In this document: positions 29,279 through 37,702 of the stretch, in pieces
Layout of the letters: each line of letters opens with the position of its first letter
Position numbering within the stretch: the stretch's first letter is position 1
Source: Levilactobacillus fujinensis
GTDB lineage: Bacteria; Bacillota; Bacilli; Lactobacillales; Lactobacillaceae
Direction of reading: 5' to 3'
Length of the DNA: 37,706 bases
NCBI RefSeq assembly: GCF_003946335.1
Contig: NZ_RHNX01000030.1
Coordinates: 1-37,706 of the forward strand
Notes under the pieces: generated by a model
What the model was told of the DNA's origin: nothing
Database searches by the model: none
Seen by the model: the letters and a program-made list of their open reading frames with translations, nothing else
Made by a program: the position numbers and the translations under genes

Positions 29279-29938
29279 ATGACAGCAATGAATTTAATTC
29301 TCATGGGTCTACCGGGTGCCGGTAAAGGGACTCAAGCCGAAAAGATTATCAAGGAGTTCCATTTACCGCATATTTCTACGGGAGATATCTTCCGTGAAGC
29401 GATGAAGAACGAAACTGAAATGGGATTGGCTGCGAAGAAATTTATCGACAAAGGTGAATTGGTACCGGACGAAGTTACGAACGGAATCGTTCGCGACCGG
29501 TTAGCCCAAGCTGACACCAAAGATGGGTTCATGTTGGATGGATTTCCCCGTTCCATTGTTCAAGCCGAGGCTTTAAACACCTTTGGCCCAGAACTGGACC
29601 GGACCATCAACGCCGTGATCAACATTCACGTTGAACCGGACGTCTTGGTAGAACGCCTTTCTGGTCGTTACATTTGCCGCAACTGTGGTGCAACGTATCA
29701 TAAGCTGTACAAGCAGCCTAAAGTTGAAGGCACTTGTGATGTCTGTGGTAGTCATGACTTCTATCAACGTGAGGACGACAAGCCTGAAACGGTGAAGAAT
29801 CGTTTGGCGGTTAATCTGAAAATGAATACACCGCTGGTTGATTACTACACTAAAAAGGATTTGTTGTTCACTGTTGATGGTGACCGTGACATCGATGACG
29901 TGTACGTCGACATCGAAAAGATCCTTAAGAGCTTGTAG
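29279..29938 (+). CDS. adk: Adenylate kinase
   Basis: Converts ATP and AMP to two ADP in the cytoplasm. The 219 residues contain the P-loop GLPGAGKGT (10-18), the NMP-binding region [12 protein letters not shown] and the long lid with a four-cysteine zinc site (Cys133, Cys136, Cys153, Cys156), usual in Gram-positives. The start is ATG 29279, seven bases after AGGAG; the ATG at 29288 would match the Bacillus start but is too far from the site. In Bacillus map follows; here a promoter and infA follow. Confidence 0.97.
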   Translation: MTAMNLILMGLPGAGKGTQAEKIIKEFHLPHISTGDIFREAMKNETEMGLAAKKFIDKGELVPDEVTNGIVRDRLAQADTKDGFMLDGFPRSIVQAEALNTFGPELDRTINAVINIHVEPDVLVERLSGRYICRNCGATYHKLYKQPKVEGTCDVCGSHDFYQREDDKPETVKNRLAVNLKMNTPLVDYYTKKDLLFTVDGDRDIDDVYVDIEKILKSL

Positions 29939-29952
29939 TCTGCGCTAAGTTC

Positions 29953-29981
29953 TTGCTTACTATCGAGAAATATGGTAGACT
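29953..29981 (+). promoter_or_regulatory. Internal promoter before infA
   Basis: TTGCTT (29953-29958) and TAGACT (29976-29981) are 17 bases apart, with TGG before the -10 box (extended -10). It would give infA, rpmJ and the alpha-operon genes an additional start. Confidence 0.55.
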
Positions 29982-29994
29982 TATTCAGGTTTAG

Positions 29995-30080
29995 CCTGTA
30001 AATGGCGCGCTGTCGCGATTCACAGGTGCTAGGTGGGAGCAAAGTTCTTGTTCCTACTGCTTTTACGTGTAGTTTACACG
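29995..30080 (+). promoter_or_regulatory. Structured leader of infA
   Basis: One hairpin spans 29995-30026 (CCTGT/ACAGG, AAT/ATT, CGCG/CGCG with small mismatches, loop CTGT). A second is perfect: CGTGTA/TACACG (30066-30080, loop GTT), 10 bases before the GGGAGG ribosome binding site. No T-run follows, so any control is likely at translation or message stability. Confidence 0.5.
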
Positions 30081-30102
30081 CAAGAAAAAGGGAGGTACTT
30101 TC

Positions 30103-30321
30103 GTGGCGAAAAGCGATGTCATCGAAGTCGAAGGTAAAGTTACCGAAACATTACCCAACGCGATGTTTCGGGTCGAATTAGAAAACGGTCATGAGATTCT
30201 CGCTCACGTCTCCGGTAAGATTCGGATGCACTACATCCGAATTCTGCCTGGTGATCGAGTAACTGTTGAAATGTCACCGTATGACTTGTCTAAGGGCCGG
30301 ATTACTTATCGCTTTAAGTAA
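30103..30321 (+). CDS. infA: Translation initiation factor IF-1
   Basis: IF1 binds the A site of the small subunit during initiation. The 72 residues form a single OB-fold (S1-like) and match the family throughout, for example [17 protein letters not shown]. The start is GTG after GGGAGG (30090-30095). It has its own promoter and leader. Confidence 0.98.
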   Translation: MAKSDVIEVEGKVTETLPNAMFRVELENGHEILAHVSGKIRMHYIRILPGDRVTVEMSPYDLSKGRITYRFK

Positions 30322-30349
30322 CGGCTAGACAGATGTAGGAGGGATATTC

Positions 30350-30469
30350 ATGAAAGTAAGACCATCAGTTAAGCCAATGTGCGAACACTGCAAGGTTATC
30401 AAGCGTAAGGGCCGAGTAATGGTTATTTGCTCAGCTAACCCTAAGCATAAGCAACGCCAGGGTAAGTAA
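30350..30469 (+). CDS. rpmJ: 50S ribosomal protein L36
   Basis: L36 is the smallest large-subunit protein. The 39-residue reading frame starts at ATG 30350 after AGGAGGG and has the zinc ligands Cys11, Cys14, Cys27 and His33, so it is the zinc-binding form. It matches the family from [11 protein letters not shown] to KHKQRQGK; two residues longer than the usual 37-38. It lies in the standard place between infA and rpsM. Confidence 0.97.
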   Translation: MKVRPSVKPMCEHCKVIKRKGRVMVICSANPKHKQRQGK

Positions 30470-30494
30470 TTCAATTTATAGGAGGTGCAATTAA

Positions 30495-30860
30495 ATGCCA
30501 CGTATTGCTGGAGTGGATTTACCACGTGATAAGAAAATCGCTTACGGTTTGACTTACATTTTTGGTATTGGTATCAACACCGCACATAAGATTGTTGCGG
30601 ATGCTGGAGTCTCAGAAGATGTTCGGGTTCGTGATATGACACCTGATCAAGAAGACAAGATTCGTGTCGAAGTTGACAAGTACAAGGTTGAAGGTGACTT
30701 ACGTCGTGAAGTTAGCCTGAACATTAAGAACTTGCAAGAAATCGGCTCATACCGTGGTATGCGTCACCGTCGGGGTTTGCCTGTTCGCGGTCAACATACC
30801 AAAAACAATGCCCGCACTCGGAAGGGTAAAGCCGTTTCCGTTGCCGGTAGGAAGAAGTAA
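30495..30860 (+). CDS. rpsM: 30S ribosomal protein S13
   Basis: S13 in the head contacts the large subunit and the P-site tRNA. The 121 residues have the helix-two-turn-helix start ([21 protein letters not shown]) and the basic tail [15 protein letters not shown]. The ATG follows AGGAGGTG. Confidence 0.98.
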   Translation: MPRIAGVDLPRDKKIAYGLTYIFGIGINTAHKIVADAGVSEDVRVRDMTPDQEDKIRVEVDKYKVEGDLRREVSLNIKNLQEIGSYRGMRHRRGLPVRGQHTKNNARTRKGKAVSVAGRKK

Positions 30861-30877
30861 AGGAGGGTTAATACTTT

Positions 30878-31267
30878 ATGGCTACTAGAAAAACTAGTCG
30901 CAAGCGTCGGGTCAAGAAGAATATTGAAGCCGGTGTTGCACACATTCATGCTACGTTTAACAACACATTAGTTATGATCACTGACGTTCAAGGGAACGCC
31001 ATTGCTTGGTCATCTGCTGGTGCCTTAGGATTCAAGGGTAGTCGGAAGTCAACGCCATTTGCTGCTCAAATGGCCGCTGAAGCCGCTGCTAAAGCTTCAA
31101 TGGAACATGGTATCAAAGCCGTTGAAGTTGCTGTTAAGGGTCCTGGTTCAGGACGTGAAGCTGCTATCCGTGCTATCCAAGCTACTGGGGTAGAAGTTAC
31201 TGCTATTCGCGATGTCACCCCAGTTCCTCATAATGGGACTCGTCCTCCAAAGCGCCGTCGGGTTTAA
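30878..31267 (+). CDS. rpsK: 30S ribosomal protein S11
   Basis: S11 in the platform lies near the E site. The 129 residues have the family signature ([21 protein letters not shown]) and end [11 protein letters not shown]. The ATG follows AAAGGAGGG, 17 bases after rpsM. Confidence 0.98.
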   Translation: MATRKTSRKRRVKKNIEAGVAHIHATFNNTLVMITDVQGNAIAWSSAGALGFKGSRKSTPFAAQMAAEAAAKASMEHGIKAVEVAVKGPGSGREAAIRAIQATGVEVTAIRDVTPVPHNGTRPPKRRRV

Positions 31268-31354
31268 CGTGAGCGTTTCATTAATGAGGGCAACCTTCAT
31301 GATGGGATTGACTTATAGGAGCTCAACGCGGTTTGAAAGGGGTAAACGATAAGA

Positions 31355-32305
31355 ATGATTGAATTTGAAAAGCCTAACATTCATAAAATTGATGAAAGCA
31401 GCAACTACGGTAAGTTTATTGTCGAACCGTTGGAACGTGGCTACGGGACAACGCTAGGGAATTCCTTACGGCGGATCTTGCTTTCTTCATTACCTGGTGC
31501 AGCTGTTACCAGCATTCAAATCGACGGGGTTCTACATGAATTTTCTACTATCGAAGGTGTCGTTGAAGACGTCACGCAGATCATCTTAAATGTTAAGAAG
31601 ATCGCGTTGAAGCTTAACGGTTCTGACGATCAGGAAGAAACCATGGAGATCAACGTTAAGGGTCCTGCTCAAGTTACCGCTGGTGACATTGTCGCAGGCG
31701 CCGACGTCGATGTGTTGAACCCAGATCTGTACATTGCTACAGTTGCGGATGGGGCAACGTTCCACATGCGGATGACAGCGGATAAGGGCCGTGGTTATGT
31801 TTCTGCTGACGAGAACAAAACTCGTAATACGGACATGCCCATCGGTGTTTTAGCCGTAGATTCCATTTACACCCCAATCGAACGGGTTAACTACCAAGTA
31901 GAGAATGCACGGGTTGGCCAACGGGCTGACTACGATAAATTGACCCTGGATGTTTGGACAAACGGTTCAATTAATCCAAGCGAAGCCATTGCTCTGGCTG
32001 CTAAGATCTTGACCGAACATCTGGCTATGTTTGTCGACTTGACCGACGAAGCTAAGAATGCGGAAATCATGGTTGAAAAGGAAGAGACTCACAAGGAAAA
32101 GATGCTTGAGATGACCATCGAAGAGCTCGACTTGTCCGTCCGTTCTTACAACTGTTTGAAACGTGCTGGTATCAACACGGTTCAAGAATTGACTAATAAG
32201 ACCGAAGCAGACATGATGAAGGTTCGTAACTTGGGTCGCAAGTCCCTTGAAGAAGTTAAGGCTAAGTTAAGCGACTTAGGGTTATCACTTCGGAAGGAAG
32301 ACTAA
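31355..32305 (+). CDS. rpoA: DNA-directed RNA polymerase subunit alpha
   Basis: Alpha dimer is the assembly platform of RNA polymerase. The 316 residues have the N-terminal domain (1 to about 230; [18 protein letters not shown]) and, after a linker, the C-terminal domain (about 250-316) with the helix-hairpin-helix. Arg263 in [14 protein letters not shown] corresponds to the UP-element contact residue. The ATG follows GAAAGGGG. The 87-base gap after rpsK is longer than its neighbours but shows no clear promoter. Confidence 0.98.
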   Translation: MIEFEKPNIHKIDESSNYGKFIVEPLERGYGTTLGNSLRRILLSSLPGAAVTSIQIDGVLHEFSTIEGVVEDVTQIILNVKKIALKLNGSDDQEETMEINVKGPAQVTAGDIVAGADVDVLNPDLYIATVADGATFHMRMTADKGRGYVSADENKTRNTDMPIGVLAVDSIYTPIERVNYQVENARVGQRADYDKLTLDVWTNGSINPSEAIALAAKILTEHLAMFVDLTDEAKNAEIMVEKEETHKEKMLEMTIEELDLSVRSYNCLKRAGINTVQELTNKTEADMMKVRNLGRKSLEEVKAKLSDLGLSLRKED

Positions 32306-32335
32306 TTTTAGACACTCAAAGGAGGGTTTCTGGTT

Positions 32336-32719
32336 ATGAGTTACCGTAAATTACAACGGACTAGTTCTCAACGTCGTGCATTGTTACGCGATTTGACTAC
32401 CAGTTTAATTTTGAACGGTCGCATCGAAACGACTGAAGCACGCGCTAAGGAAGTTCGTAAGACGGCTGACCAAATGATTACCTTGGGCAAGCAAGGCGAC
32501 TTACATGCACGTCGGCAAGCTGCTGCTTTCATCCGTAACGTGGTTGCTGATGTTAAAGAAGATGGCGACGATGTTGTTGTTACCAGCGCATTGCAAAAGG
32601 TATTCAGCGAATTAGCACCTAAGTACGCAGATCGTAACGGTGGTTACACGCGTATCTTAAAGACGATGCCTCGTCGCGGTGATGGTGCCGCTATGGCTAT
32701 CTTGGAATTCGTTGACTAA
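32336..32719 (+). CDS. rplQ: 50S ribosomal protein L17
   Basis: L17 lies near the tunnel exit. The 127 residues begin [24 protein letters not shown] and end [13 protein letters not shown], as in the family. The ATG follows AAAGGAGGG. It is the last gene of the super-operon. Confidence 0.98.
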   Translation: MSYRKLQRTSSQRRALLRDLTTSLILNGRIETTEARAKEVRKTADQMITLGKQGDLHARRQAAAFIRNVVADVKEDGDDVVVTSALQKVFSELAPKYADRNGGYTRILKTMPRRGDGAAMAILEFVD

Positions 32720-32783
32720 TCTTTGGTTAACAGTTTTCGGGAGTAATCGCGTCCTTAAACGTGATACAAATACGAATTAAATT

Positions 32784-32905
32784 AATCACTAGAACCATGT
32801 GGTATAGAGCGCTATGATGATGGGGAATTTCCGAGTCTAGCTTGAATGGGGGCTAACGCCTCAGCGCCGCTGGTTTGTTAGTGATTTTTTTGTACTCTTT
32901 TTTTT
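32784..32905 (+). terminator. Terminator region after rplQ, long branched stem
   Basis: AATCACTA (32784-32791) pairs perfectly with TAGTGATT (32879-32886), followed by a seven-T run (to 32891). The enclosed 87 bases hold smaller stems: ATAG/CTAT near 32813-32824 and TAGC/GCTA within about 32838-32855. A second run of eight T follows at 32898-32905. It probably ends the super-operon; the closing stem with a large folded interior is unusual. Confidence 0.65.
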
Positions 32906-33037
32906 GTTAACACTGTGATCGAGTACCCGTAGTTTGGAATTCTTTGTGGTGACGTGTTTCAAAAGTTTACACTTTATGGTGTTAGTGCGACCAATTGGAC
33001 ATCGTCAGGGGAGAACCCAAAAATTAGTGAGTGACCA

Positions 33038-33082
33038 GCCATCAGTTACACAATCATGGGTGCTGGCCGTGTAACTGATGGC
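33038..33082. repeat. Perfect 14-bp inverted repeat
   Basis: GCCATCAGTTACAC (33038-33051) is repeated exactly in inverted form at 33069-33082, around a 17-base centre. No T-run follows on either strand, so it is not a normal terminator. A further hairpin, CACGG/CCGTG with inner GGCT/AGCT, lies at 33093-33117. The region 32906-33152 has no gene. It could be an RNA hairpin, an operator, or a remnant of a small mobile repeat. Confidence 0.75.
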
Positions 33083-33152
33083 AGCTGGCAGTCACGGTAC
33101 GGCTGCTAGCTGCCGTGGAAGAACGTAATCAAATATATTTACGGCTGAACGC

Positions 33153-33181
33153 TTCGGATTTTCCTGAATATTTGGTATAAT
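33153..33181 (+). promoter_or_regulatory. Promoter of ecfA1-ecfA2-ecfT-truA
   Basis: TTCGGA (33153-33158) and TATAAT (33176-33181) are 17 bases apart, and TGG before the -10 box makes it an extended -10 promoter. The start codon is 32 bases further on. Confidence 0.75.
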
Positions 33182-33213
33182 TACCGGTGACATTTTGCGT
33201 AAGGAGATGAGGG

Positions 33214-34068
33214 ATGATGGCAAACATCATTGAAGTCGCACATCTATCGTATCGCTATCGAAACGGTGAAGCGGATGTTGACCAGCGTCCAGCGTTAAAC
33301 GACGTTAGTTTCACCGTTCAGGCTGGTGAGTGGTTAGCCATCGTTGGTCATAATGGTAGTGGTAAATCGACGTTAGCGAAGTCACTAGACGGCCTCTTGC
33401 CGTTCAGCGAGGGTACCATCACGGTTGGCGGCATTAAATTGACGCCCGCAACCGTCTGGCAGGTTCGCGAAAAAATCGGTATGATTTTCCAGAATCCCGA
33501 CAACCAATTCGTTGGTGCTACCGTTGAAGATGACGTTGCGTTTGGCTTGGAAAACCGCCAGATTGCGCGTGCCGACATGGTGCCACGGGTTCAGGCGGCC
33601 ATTGAAGAGGTTGGCATGACCGAGTTTGCGCACCGCGAGCCCAGTTCCCTTTCTGGTGGGCAGAAACAACGGGTCGCCCTAGCTGGTATCGTGGCGATTG
33701 CGCCGGATATTTTGATTCTGGACGAAGCCACCAGCATGTTGGATCCTCAGGGGCGACGCGACATGCTAGAACTCGTGCGGCAGTTACGCGCCGACCAGCA
33801 CCTGACCGTCATCTCCATCACTCATGACATCGACGAAGCCGCCAATGCTGATCGGGTGTTGGTAATTGACGATGGTCGGCTGGTTGAAGAGGCCGCGCCT
33901 GCTACCATTTTTGCGCAGGGCGAGCGCTTGGTTCGGCTCGGACTGGACTTACCTTTCACTTCGAAATTACAGGCCGCTCTACGGCAACGGGGTATTACGC
34001 CACCGGACGGCTATCTGACCACTGCGGAAATGGAGGCATGGCTGTGGCAATCTCTTTCGAACACGTAA
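33214..34068 (+). CDS. ecfA1: ECF transporter ATPase EcfA1
   Basis: One of two ATPases of the shared energizing module of ECF (energy-coupling factor) vitamin transporters; older name cbiO. The 284 residues have Walker [10 protein letters not shown] (45-53), Q-loop Gln93, signature LSGGQ (146-150), Walker B ILILDE (166-171) and the switch His204. The start is ATG 33214 after AAGGAG (33201-33206); ATG 33217 is equally possible. It overlaps ecfA2 by 25 bases. Substrate-binding S components (for folate, riboflavin and others) are encoded elsewhere, as usual for group II ECF systems. Confidence 0.96.
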   Translation: MMANIIEVAHLSYRYRNGEADVDQRPALNDVSFTVQAGEWLAIVGHNGSGKSTLAKSLDGLLPFSEGTITVGGIKLTPATVWQVREKIGMIFQNPDNQFVGATVEDDVAFGLENRQIARADMVPRVQAAIEEVGMTEFAHREPSSLSGGQKQRVALAGIVAIAPDILILDEATSMLDPQGRRDMLELVRQLRADQHLTVISITHDIDEAANADRVLVIDDGRLVEEAAPATIFAQGERLVRLGLDLPFTSKLQAALRQRGITPPDGYLTTAEMEAWLWQSLSNT

Positions 34069-34916
34069 CCTATACGTATCAGGCGGGAACACCCATGGCC
34101 AGTACAGCGCTGACCGATATCTCTTTTACTGTTCCCGACCACGGCTATCTGGCCATTATCGGTCATACCGGAAGCGGTAAATCGACGTTGATTCAAGAGT
34201 TAAACGCGTTGCTGAAACCAACCTCTGGGACCGTACACGTTGATGATTTCACAATTACCCCCAAGACGACCAACGATGATCTCAAGCCATTGCGCCAACA
34301 CGTCGGGATGGTCTTTCAGTTTCCAGAAAGCCAACTGTTTGAGGAGACCATTCGCAAGGATATTGCGTTTGGTCCACAAAACTTTGGAATGAGTGAGACT
34401 GATGCCAACCATTTGGCCGATGAAATGTTGACAACGGTGGGTCTCGACAGCAGTTACGCCGAACGGTCACCATTTGAGCTCTCCGGCGGGCAAATGCGGC
34501 GGGTCGCCATTGCTGGTGTCTTGGCGATGCAGCCTCAAGTGTTAGTTCTCGATGAACCGACTGCGGGACTTGATCCACGTGGTCGGGAGGAAATGATGGC
34601 CCTTTTTGAACGATTACATCGCGAACAGGGGCTGACCATCGTGTTGGTCACCCACCAGATGGAAGATGTCGCCCAGTATGCCGAACAGGTCGCGGTGATG
34701 CGTCAAGGCCGGCTGGTTAAATTTGGCACGCCCCAGGAGGTCTTTCAGGACCCCGATTGGTTACGCGCCAACCAGTTGGATGTGCCTCGGGCGGCACGGT
34801 TCGCCCAAGCACTTGCTGCTAAGGGTGTGCAGTGGGACCAGTTGCCGTTGACTGCTGATCAGTTGGCCGATCAACTAGCTGCTCGCTGGCCACAGAGGGG
34901 GTCCGCCGATGTCTAG
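34044..34916 (+). CDS. ecfA2: ECF transporter ATPase EcfA2
   Basis: Second ATPase of the ECF module, forming a heterodimer with EcfA1. From GTG 34044 it has 290 residues with Walker [10 protein letters not shown] (40-48), Gln92, LSGGQ (146-150), VLVLDE (166-171) and His204. I choose this GTG because GGAGG (34032-34036) is seven bases before it; the ATG at 34038 is only one base from that site and adds two residues. The gene overlaps both ecfA1 and ecfT, a sign of coupled translation and fixed stoichiometry. Confidence 0.95.
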   Translation: MAISFEHVTYTYQAGTPMASTALTDISFTVPDHGYLAIIGHTGSGKSTLIQELNALLKPTSGTVHVDDFTITPKTTNDDLKPLRQHVGMVFQFPESQLFEETIRKDIAFGPQNFGMSETDANHLADEMLTTVGLDSSYAERSPFELSGGQMRRVAIAGVLAMQPQVLVLDEPTAGLDPRGREEMMALFERLHREQGLTIVLVTHQMEDVAQYAEQVAVMRQGRLVKFGTPQEVFQDPDWLRANQLDVPRAARFAQALAAKGVQWDQLPLTADQLADQLAARWPQRGSADV

Positions 34917-35709
34917 CTTTATTTTTGGCCGGTATTTACCGTTAAATTCGGTGGTGCACCGGTTAGATCCACGGGCCAAGCTCATGTTGAGCTTTTGTTA
35001 CATCATTTTAGTATTTTTAGCGAATAATCTATTGAGTTATGCAATCCTGATTGCCTTTACGATTGGGGCTATTCTGGCGTCTAAGATCAGTCTCGGGTTC
35101 TTCCTCAAAGGAATTCGACCGTTATTATGGCTGATCGTCTTTACGGTTGTTTTGCAATTACTATTCAGCCCAGCTGGCGGCCATACGTACTTTCACTGGG
35201 CGTTTATCAACATCACTCAGTTTGGATTGGTCAATGCCGGGTTCATTTTTATCCGGTTCTTACTGATCATTATGTTCTCGACGTTGCTGACGTTGTCAAC
35301 GCAACCGCTGGATATTGCGACTGGGTTGGCCTCGCTGATGAAACCGTTGCGGTGGGTACACGTACCGGTCGATACATTAGCCATGATGCTCTCGATTGCG
35401 TTGCGCTTCGTGCCAACATTGATGGATGAAGCCACGAAGATTATGAATGCGCAGCGTGCACGGGGCGTGGATTTTGGCGAAGGCGGGCTATTTAAGCAGG
35501 CCAAGTCGTTGATTCCACTAATGGTACCGCTGTTTATGAGTGCCTTTAATCGTGCAGAAGACTTGTCGACGGCTATGGAGGCCCGCGGTTATCAAGATAG
35601 CGAACACCGTAGTCAGTACCGAATTTTAACTTGGCAAAAACGGGATACGATTACTTGGTTAATATTTTTAATTGGATTTGCGGCGATACTTGTTTGTCGC
35701 CACTGGTAG
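34909..35709 (+). CDS. ecfT: ECF transporter transmembrane subunit EcfT
   Basis: Membrane scaffold that joins the EcfA1/EcfA2 pair to exchangeable S components. The 266 residues have several hydrophobic helices and the two Ala-Arg-Gly coupling motifs (184-186 and 225-227) that contact the ATPases. The start overlaps the ecfA2 stop by eight bases. The protein closely resembles the L. brevis EcfT known from ECF crystal structures, in my memory. truA follows after seven bases. Confidence 0.96.
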   Translation: MSSFIFGRYLPLNSVVHRLDPRAKLMLSFCYIILVFLANNLLSYAILIAFTIGAILASKISLGFFLKGIRPLLWLIVFTVVLQLLFSPAGGHTYFHWAFINITQFGLVNAGFIFIRFLLIIMFSTLLTLSTQPLDIATGLASLMKPLRWVHVPVDTLAMMLSIALRFVPTLMDEATKIMNAQRARGVDFGEGGLFKQAKSLIPLMVPLFMSAFNRAEDLSTAMEARGYQDSEHRSQYRILTWQKRDTITWLIFLIGFAAILVCRHW

Positions 35710-35716
35710 GAGAGAG

Positions 35717-36520
35717 ATGCAGATGCAACGTTACAAGGTAACCTTTATGTACGACGGGACCGACTTTGCCGGCTTCCAGCGCCAGCCCAACAAACGAACG
35801 GTGGAGAGTGTTTTAACGAAGACTGTCAATAAAATGGCGAAGAATCCAACGCCAGCCATCGCCATCTATGGATCGGGACGGACTGACGCAGGTGTCCACG
35901 CTTTGGCGCAGGTGGCCCATTTCGACTTTCCCTTCCTGATTCCCGCGGAGAACATGCGCAAGGGCTTAAACAGCATGTTACCGATGGATATGGAGGTCTT
36001 GAAGGTTGAGGAGGTCGCGGCCGACTTTCACGCGCGTTATGACGTGTCCGGTAAGCGCTACTTGTACCGGATGGATATGGGCGAGTTCCGTAATCCGTTC
36101 AAACGAAATTATACCGGCCACTGGAAATTTCCAGTTGACCTGGAAAAAATCAATGTCGCCTTACAAGACTTAGTGGGTGAACACGACTTTACGAGTTTTG
36201 TAGCATCCGGGGCGCAGACACGGACGTTCGTGCGGACTATTTATGAGGCCACGTGCCACATTGATGAGGCAGATCACGAGTTGGTCTTTGAGTTTTACGG
36301 CAACGGCTTTATGTACAATCAGGTGCGGATTATGGTGGGTGTGTTAGTTGAAATTGGGGCGGGTACGCGACCAGTTCACGACATTTTACGACTATACGAA
36401 GTGAAAGATCGGCGGCAGGCCAGAAGAACGGTTGCGGCGGCTGGTTTATATCTCAAACACGTCTATTATCAAGGTGAAGATCCCGAACACCCGACGAAAT
36501 TACCCCAACATCAGCGGTAA
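35717..36520 (+). CDS. truA: tRNA pseudouridine synthase A
   Basis: Makes pseudouridine at positions 38-40 in the anticodon arm of tRNAs. The 267 residues have the TruA motif GSGRTDAGVHA with the catalytic Asp57 and the later NGFMYNQVRIMVG segment. Two ATG codons, 35717 and 35723, follow AGGAG (35708-35712) by four and ten bases; the first is chosen, with low certainty. An in-frame start inside ecfT is rejected. It is the last gene of the ecf operon; rplM has its own promoter. Confidence 0.95.
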   Translation: MQMQRYKVTFMYDGTDFAGFQRQPNKRTVESVLTKTVNKMAKNPTPAIAIYGSGRTDAGVHALAQVAHFDFPFLIPAENMRKGLNSMLPMDMEVLKVEEVAADFHARYDVSGKRYLYRMDMGEFRNPFKRNYTGHWKFPVDLEKINVALQDLVGEHDFTSFVASGAQTRTFVRTIYEATCHIDEADHELVFEFYGNGFMYNQVRIMVGVLVEIGAGTRPVHDILRLYEVKDRRQARRTVAAAGLYLKHVYYQGEDPEHPTKLPQHQR

Positions 36521-36545
36521 ATTTCGTTAGGGGGACAAACAATCA

Positions 36546-36574
36546 TTGACTTTATAGGGAAAACTTTGTATTAT
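36546..36574 (+). promoter_or_regulatory. Promoter of rplM-rpsI
   Basis: TTGACT (36546-36551) and TATTAT (36569-36574) are 17 bases apart, a strong promoter, giving a leader of about 80 bases before rplM. Confidence 0.82.
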
Positions 36575-36586
36575 GGTTGTTGGTAT

Positions 36587-36636
36587 TGTTTGCCCCACGA
36601 TAAGCCCCGGAAAGTTTACTTGGTGTCAGACAAACA
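36587..36636 (+). promoter_or_regulatory. L13 leader-type element before rplM
   Basis: TGTTTG (36587-36592) pairs with CAAACA (36631-36636) and encloses about 38 bases with smaller possible pairs, for example CCCCAC-type bases with GGTG. A ribosomal leader named L13 leader is known upstream of rplM in Bacilli and is thought to bind L13. Position, size and closing stem fit, but I cannot score it against the family model. Confidence 0.55.
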
Positions 36637-36658
36637 CAGATTTATGGAGGAATTTAAC

Positions 36659-37102
36659 GTGCGTACAACTTATATTGCAAAACCAAACGATGTTGACCGC
36701 AAATGGTACATCGTGGACGCAACTGATGTTAGCTTAGGTCGTCTTGCTTCAGTCGTTGCTTCCGTATTACGCGGTAAGAACAAGCCAACGTTCACGCCTA
36801 ACGTGGACACTGGTGACAACGTAATCGTCATCAACGCTGCTAAGGTTGGGTTAACCGGCCGTAAGGCAACCGACAAGATTTATTACCACCATACCGGTTT
36901 CGCCGGTGGCTTGAAGTCACGGACTGCTGGTAACTTCCGGGATCAAAACCCAGAAAAGTTGATCGAAACTTCTGTACAAGGTATGCTCCCTAAGAACTCC
37001 TTAGGTCACCAAATGGCATTGAAGCTGCACGTGTACGCTGGTGAAGACCACAAGCACGCGGCACAAAAGCCAGAAGTATTAGACATTACTAACCTAATCT
37101 AA
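36659..37102 (+). CDS. rplM: 50S ribosomal protein L13
   Basis: L13 is an early assembly protein of the large subunit. From GTG 36659 it has 147 residues beginning [21 protein letters not shown], as in homologues, with the signature [17 protein letters not shown] (36646-36650) is eight bases before. A longer frame from 36566 would add 31 residues that lie over the leader and is rejected. rpsI follows after 13 bases. Confidence 0.97.
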   Translation: MRTTYIAKPNDVDRKWYIVDATDVSLGRLASVVASVLRGKNKPTFTPNVDTGDNVIVINAAKVGLTGRKATDKIYYHHTGFAGGLKSRTAGNFRDQNPEKLIETSVQGMLPKNSLGHQMALKLHVYAGEDHKHAAQKPEVLDITNLI

Positions 37103-37115
37103 GGAGGAAACCAAA

Positions 37116-37508
37116 TTGGCACAAGTTCAATATCGCGGCACTGGCCGTCGTAAAAACTCTTCTGCTCGTGTACGTTTAGTACCCGGCTCAGGTAAAATTG
37201 TTATGAACAAGAAGGCTATCGAAGACTACATTCCATTTGCAAGTATTCGTGAAGTCGTCTTACAACCATTCAACGTTACGGAAACTCTCGGTAACTACGA
37301 TGCATTGGTTACTGTCCATGGTGGCGGTTTCTCCGGTCAAGCCGGCGCAACTCGTCATGGGATCGCTCGGGCATTGCTCGAAGTAGACCCAGACTTCCGT
37401 GGTCCGCTGAAGCGTGCAGGTCTTTTGACCCGTGACGCCCGGATGAAGGAACGTAAGAAGCCAGGTCTCAAGAAGGCCCGTAAAGCTTCACAATTCTCAA
37501 AGCGTTAA
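37116..37508 (+). CDS. rpsI: 30S ribosomal protein S9
   Basis: S9 has a long C-terminal tail that touches the P-site tRNA. The 130 residues have the family motif ([17 protein letters not shown]), the [19 protein letters not shown] segment and the conserved basic end [12 protein letters not shown]. The start is TTG after AAGGAGG (37101-37107). A terminator follows. Confidence 0.98.
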   Translation: MAQVQYRGTGRRKNSSARVRLVPGSGKIVMNKKAIEDYIPFASIREVVLQPFNVTETLGNYDALVTVHGGGFSGQAGATRHGIARALLEVDPDFRGPLKRAGLLTRDARMKERKKPGLKKARKASQFSKR

Positions 37509-37530
37509 TATTTCGATATTATCGATTTGG

Positions 37531-37563
37531 AAATCCTCGCCAGTTATTGGTGGGGATTTTTTT
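37531..37563 (+). terminator. Terminator of rplM-rpsI
   Basis: AAATCC with GGATTT, plus an inner GCCA/TGGT, form the stem; a run of seven T follows to 37563. It ends the operon 22 bases after rpsI. Confidence 0.88.
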
Positions 37564-37610
37564 GTTTAGGGACAATCTGGTTAGAAATGATCACGTTTCG
37601 GTTTTGATAG

Positions 37611-37702
37611 GTTGCTACCAAGTAACAACGGCTCTTTGTCAACCGGTGTTGATGGAGGGAATTTCGGAGGTTCAATTCATTTACGAATTGGGCCTCTTTT
37701 TT
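37611..37702 (+). other. Gene-free end region with three hairpins, the last a terminator
   Basis: Three stems lie in a row: GTTGCT/AGTAAC (37611-37626), TCAAC/GTTGA (37639-37652) and a strong GAGG-CAATTC with GAATTG-CCTC (37667-37696) followed by six T (37697-37702). No coding region is present. A weak promoter-like pair, TTAGAA-17-TTGATA (37581-37609), lies just upstream. The unit may be a small RNA, or the leader with attenuator of a gene beyond the window. Confidence 0.55.

Noticed and set aside
32720-33213. Vitamin riboswitch (for example TPP, FMN or cobalamin) before ecfA1
   Set aside because: No conserved core of these riboswitches is visible, and the ecf promoter lies only 32 bases before the start codon, leaving no room for one in the leader.
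36566-36658. Longer rplM frame with 31 extra N-terminal residues
   Set aside because: The extra part covers the promoter -10 region and the leader; L13 proteins begin at the GTG at 36659.
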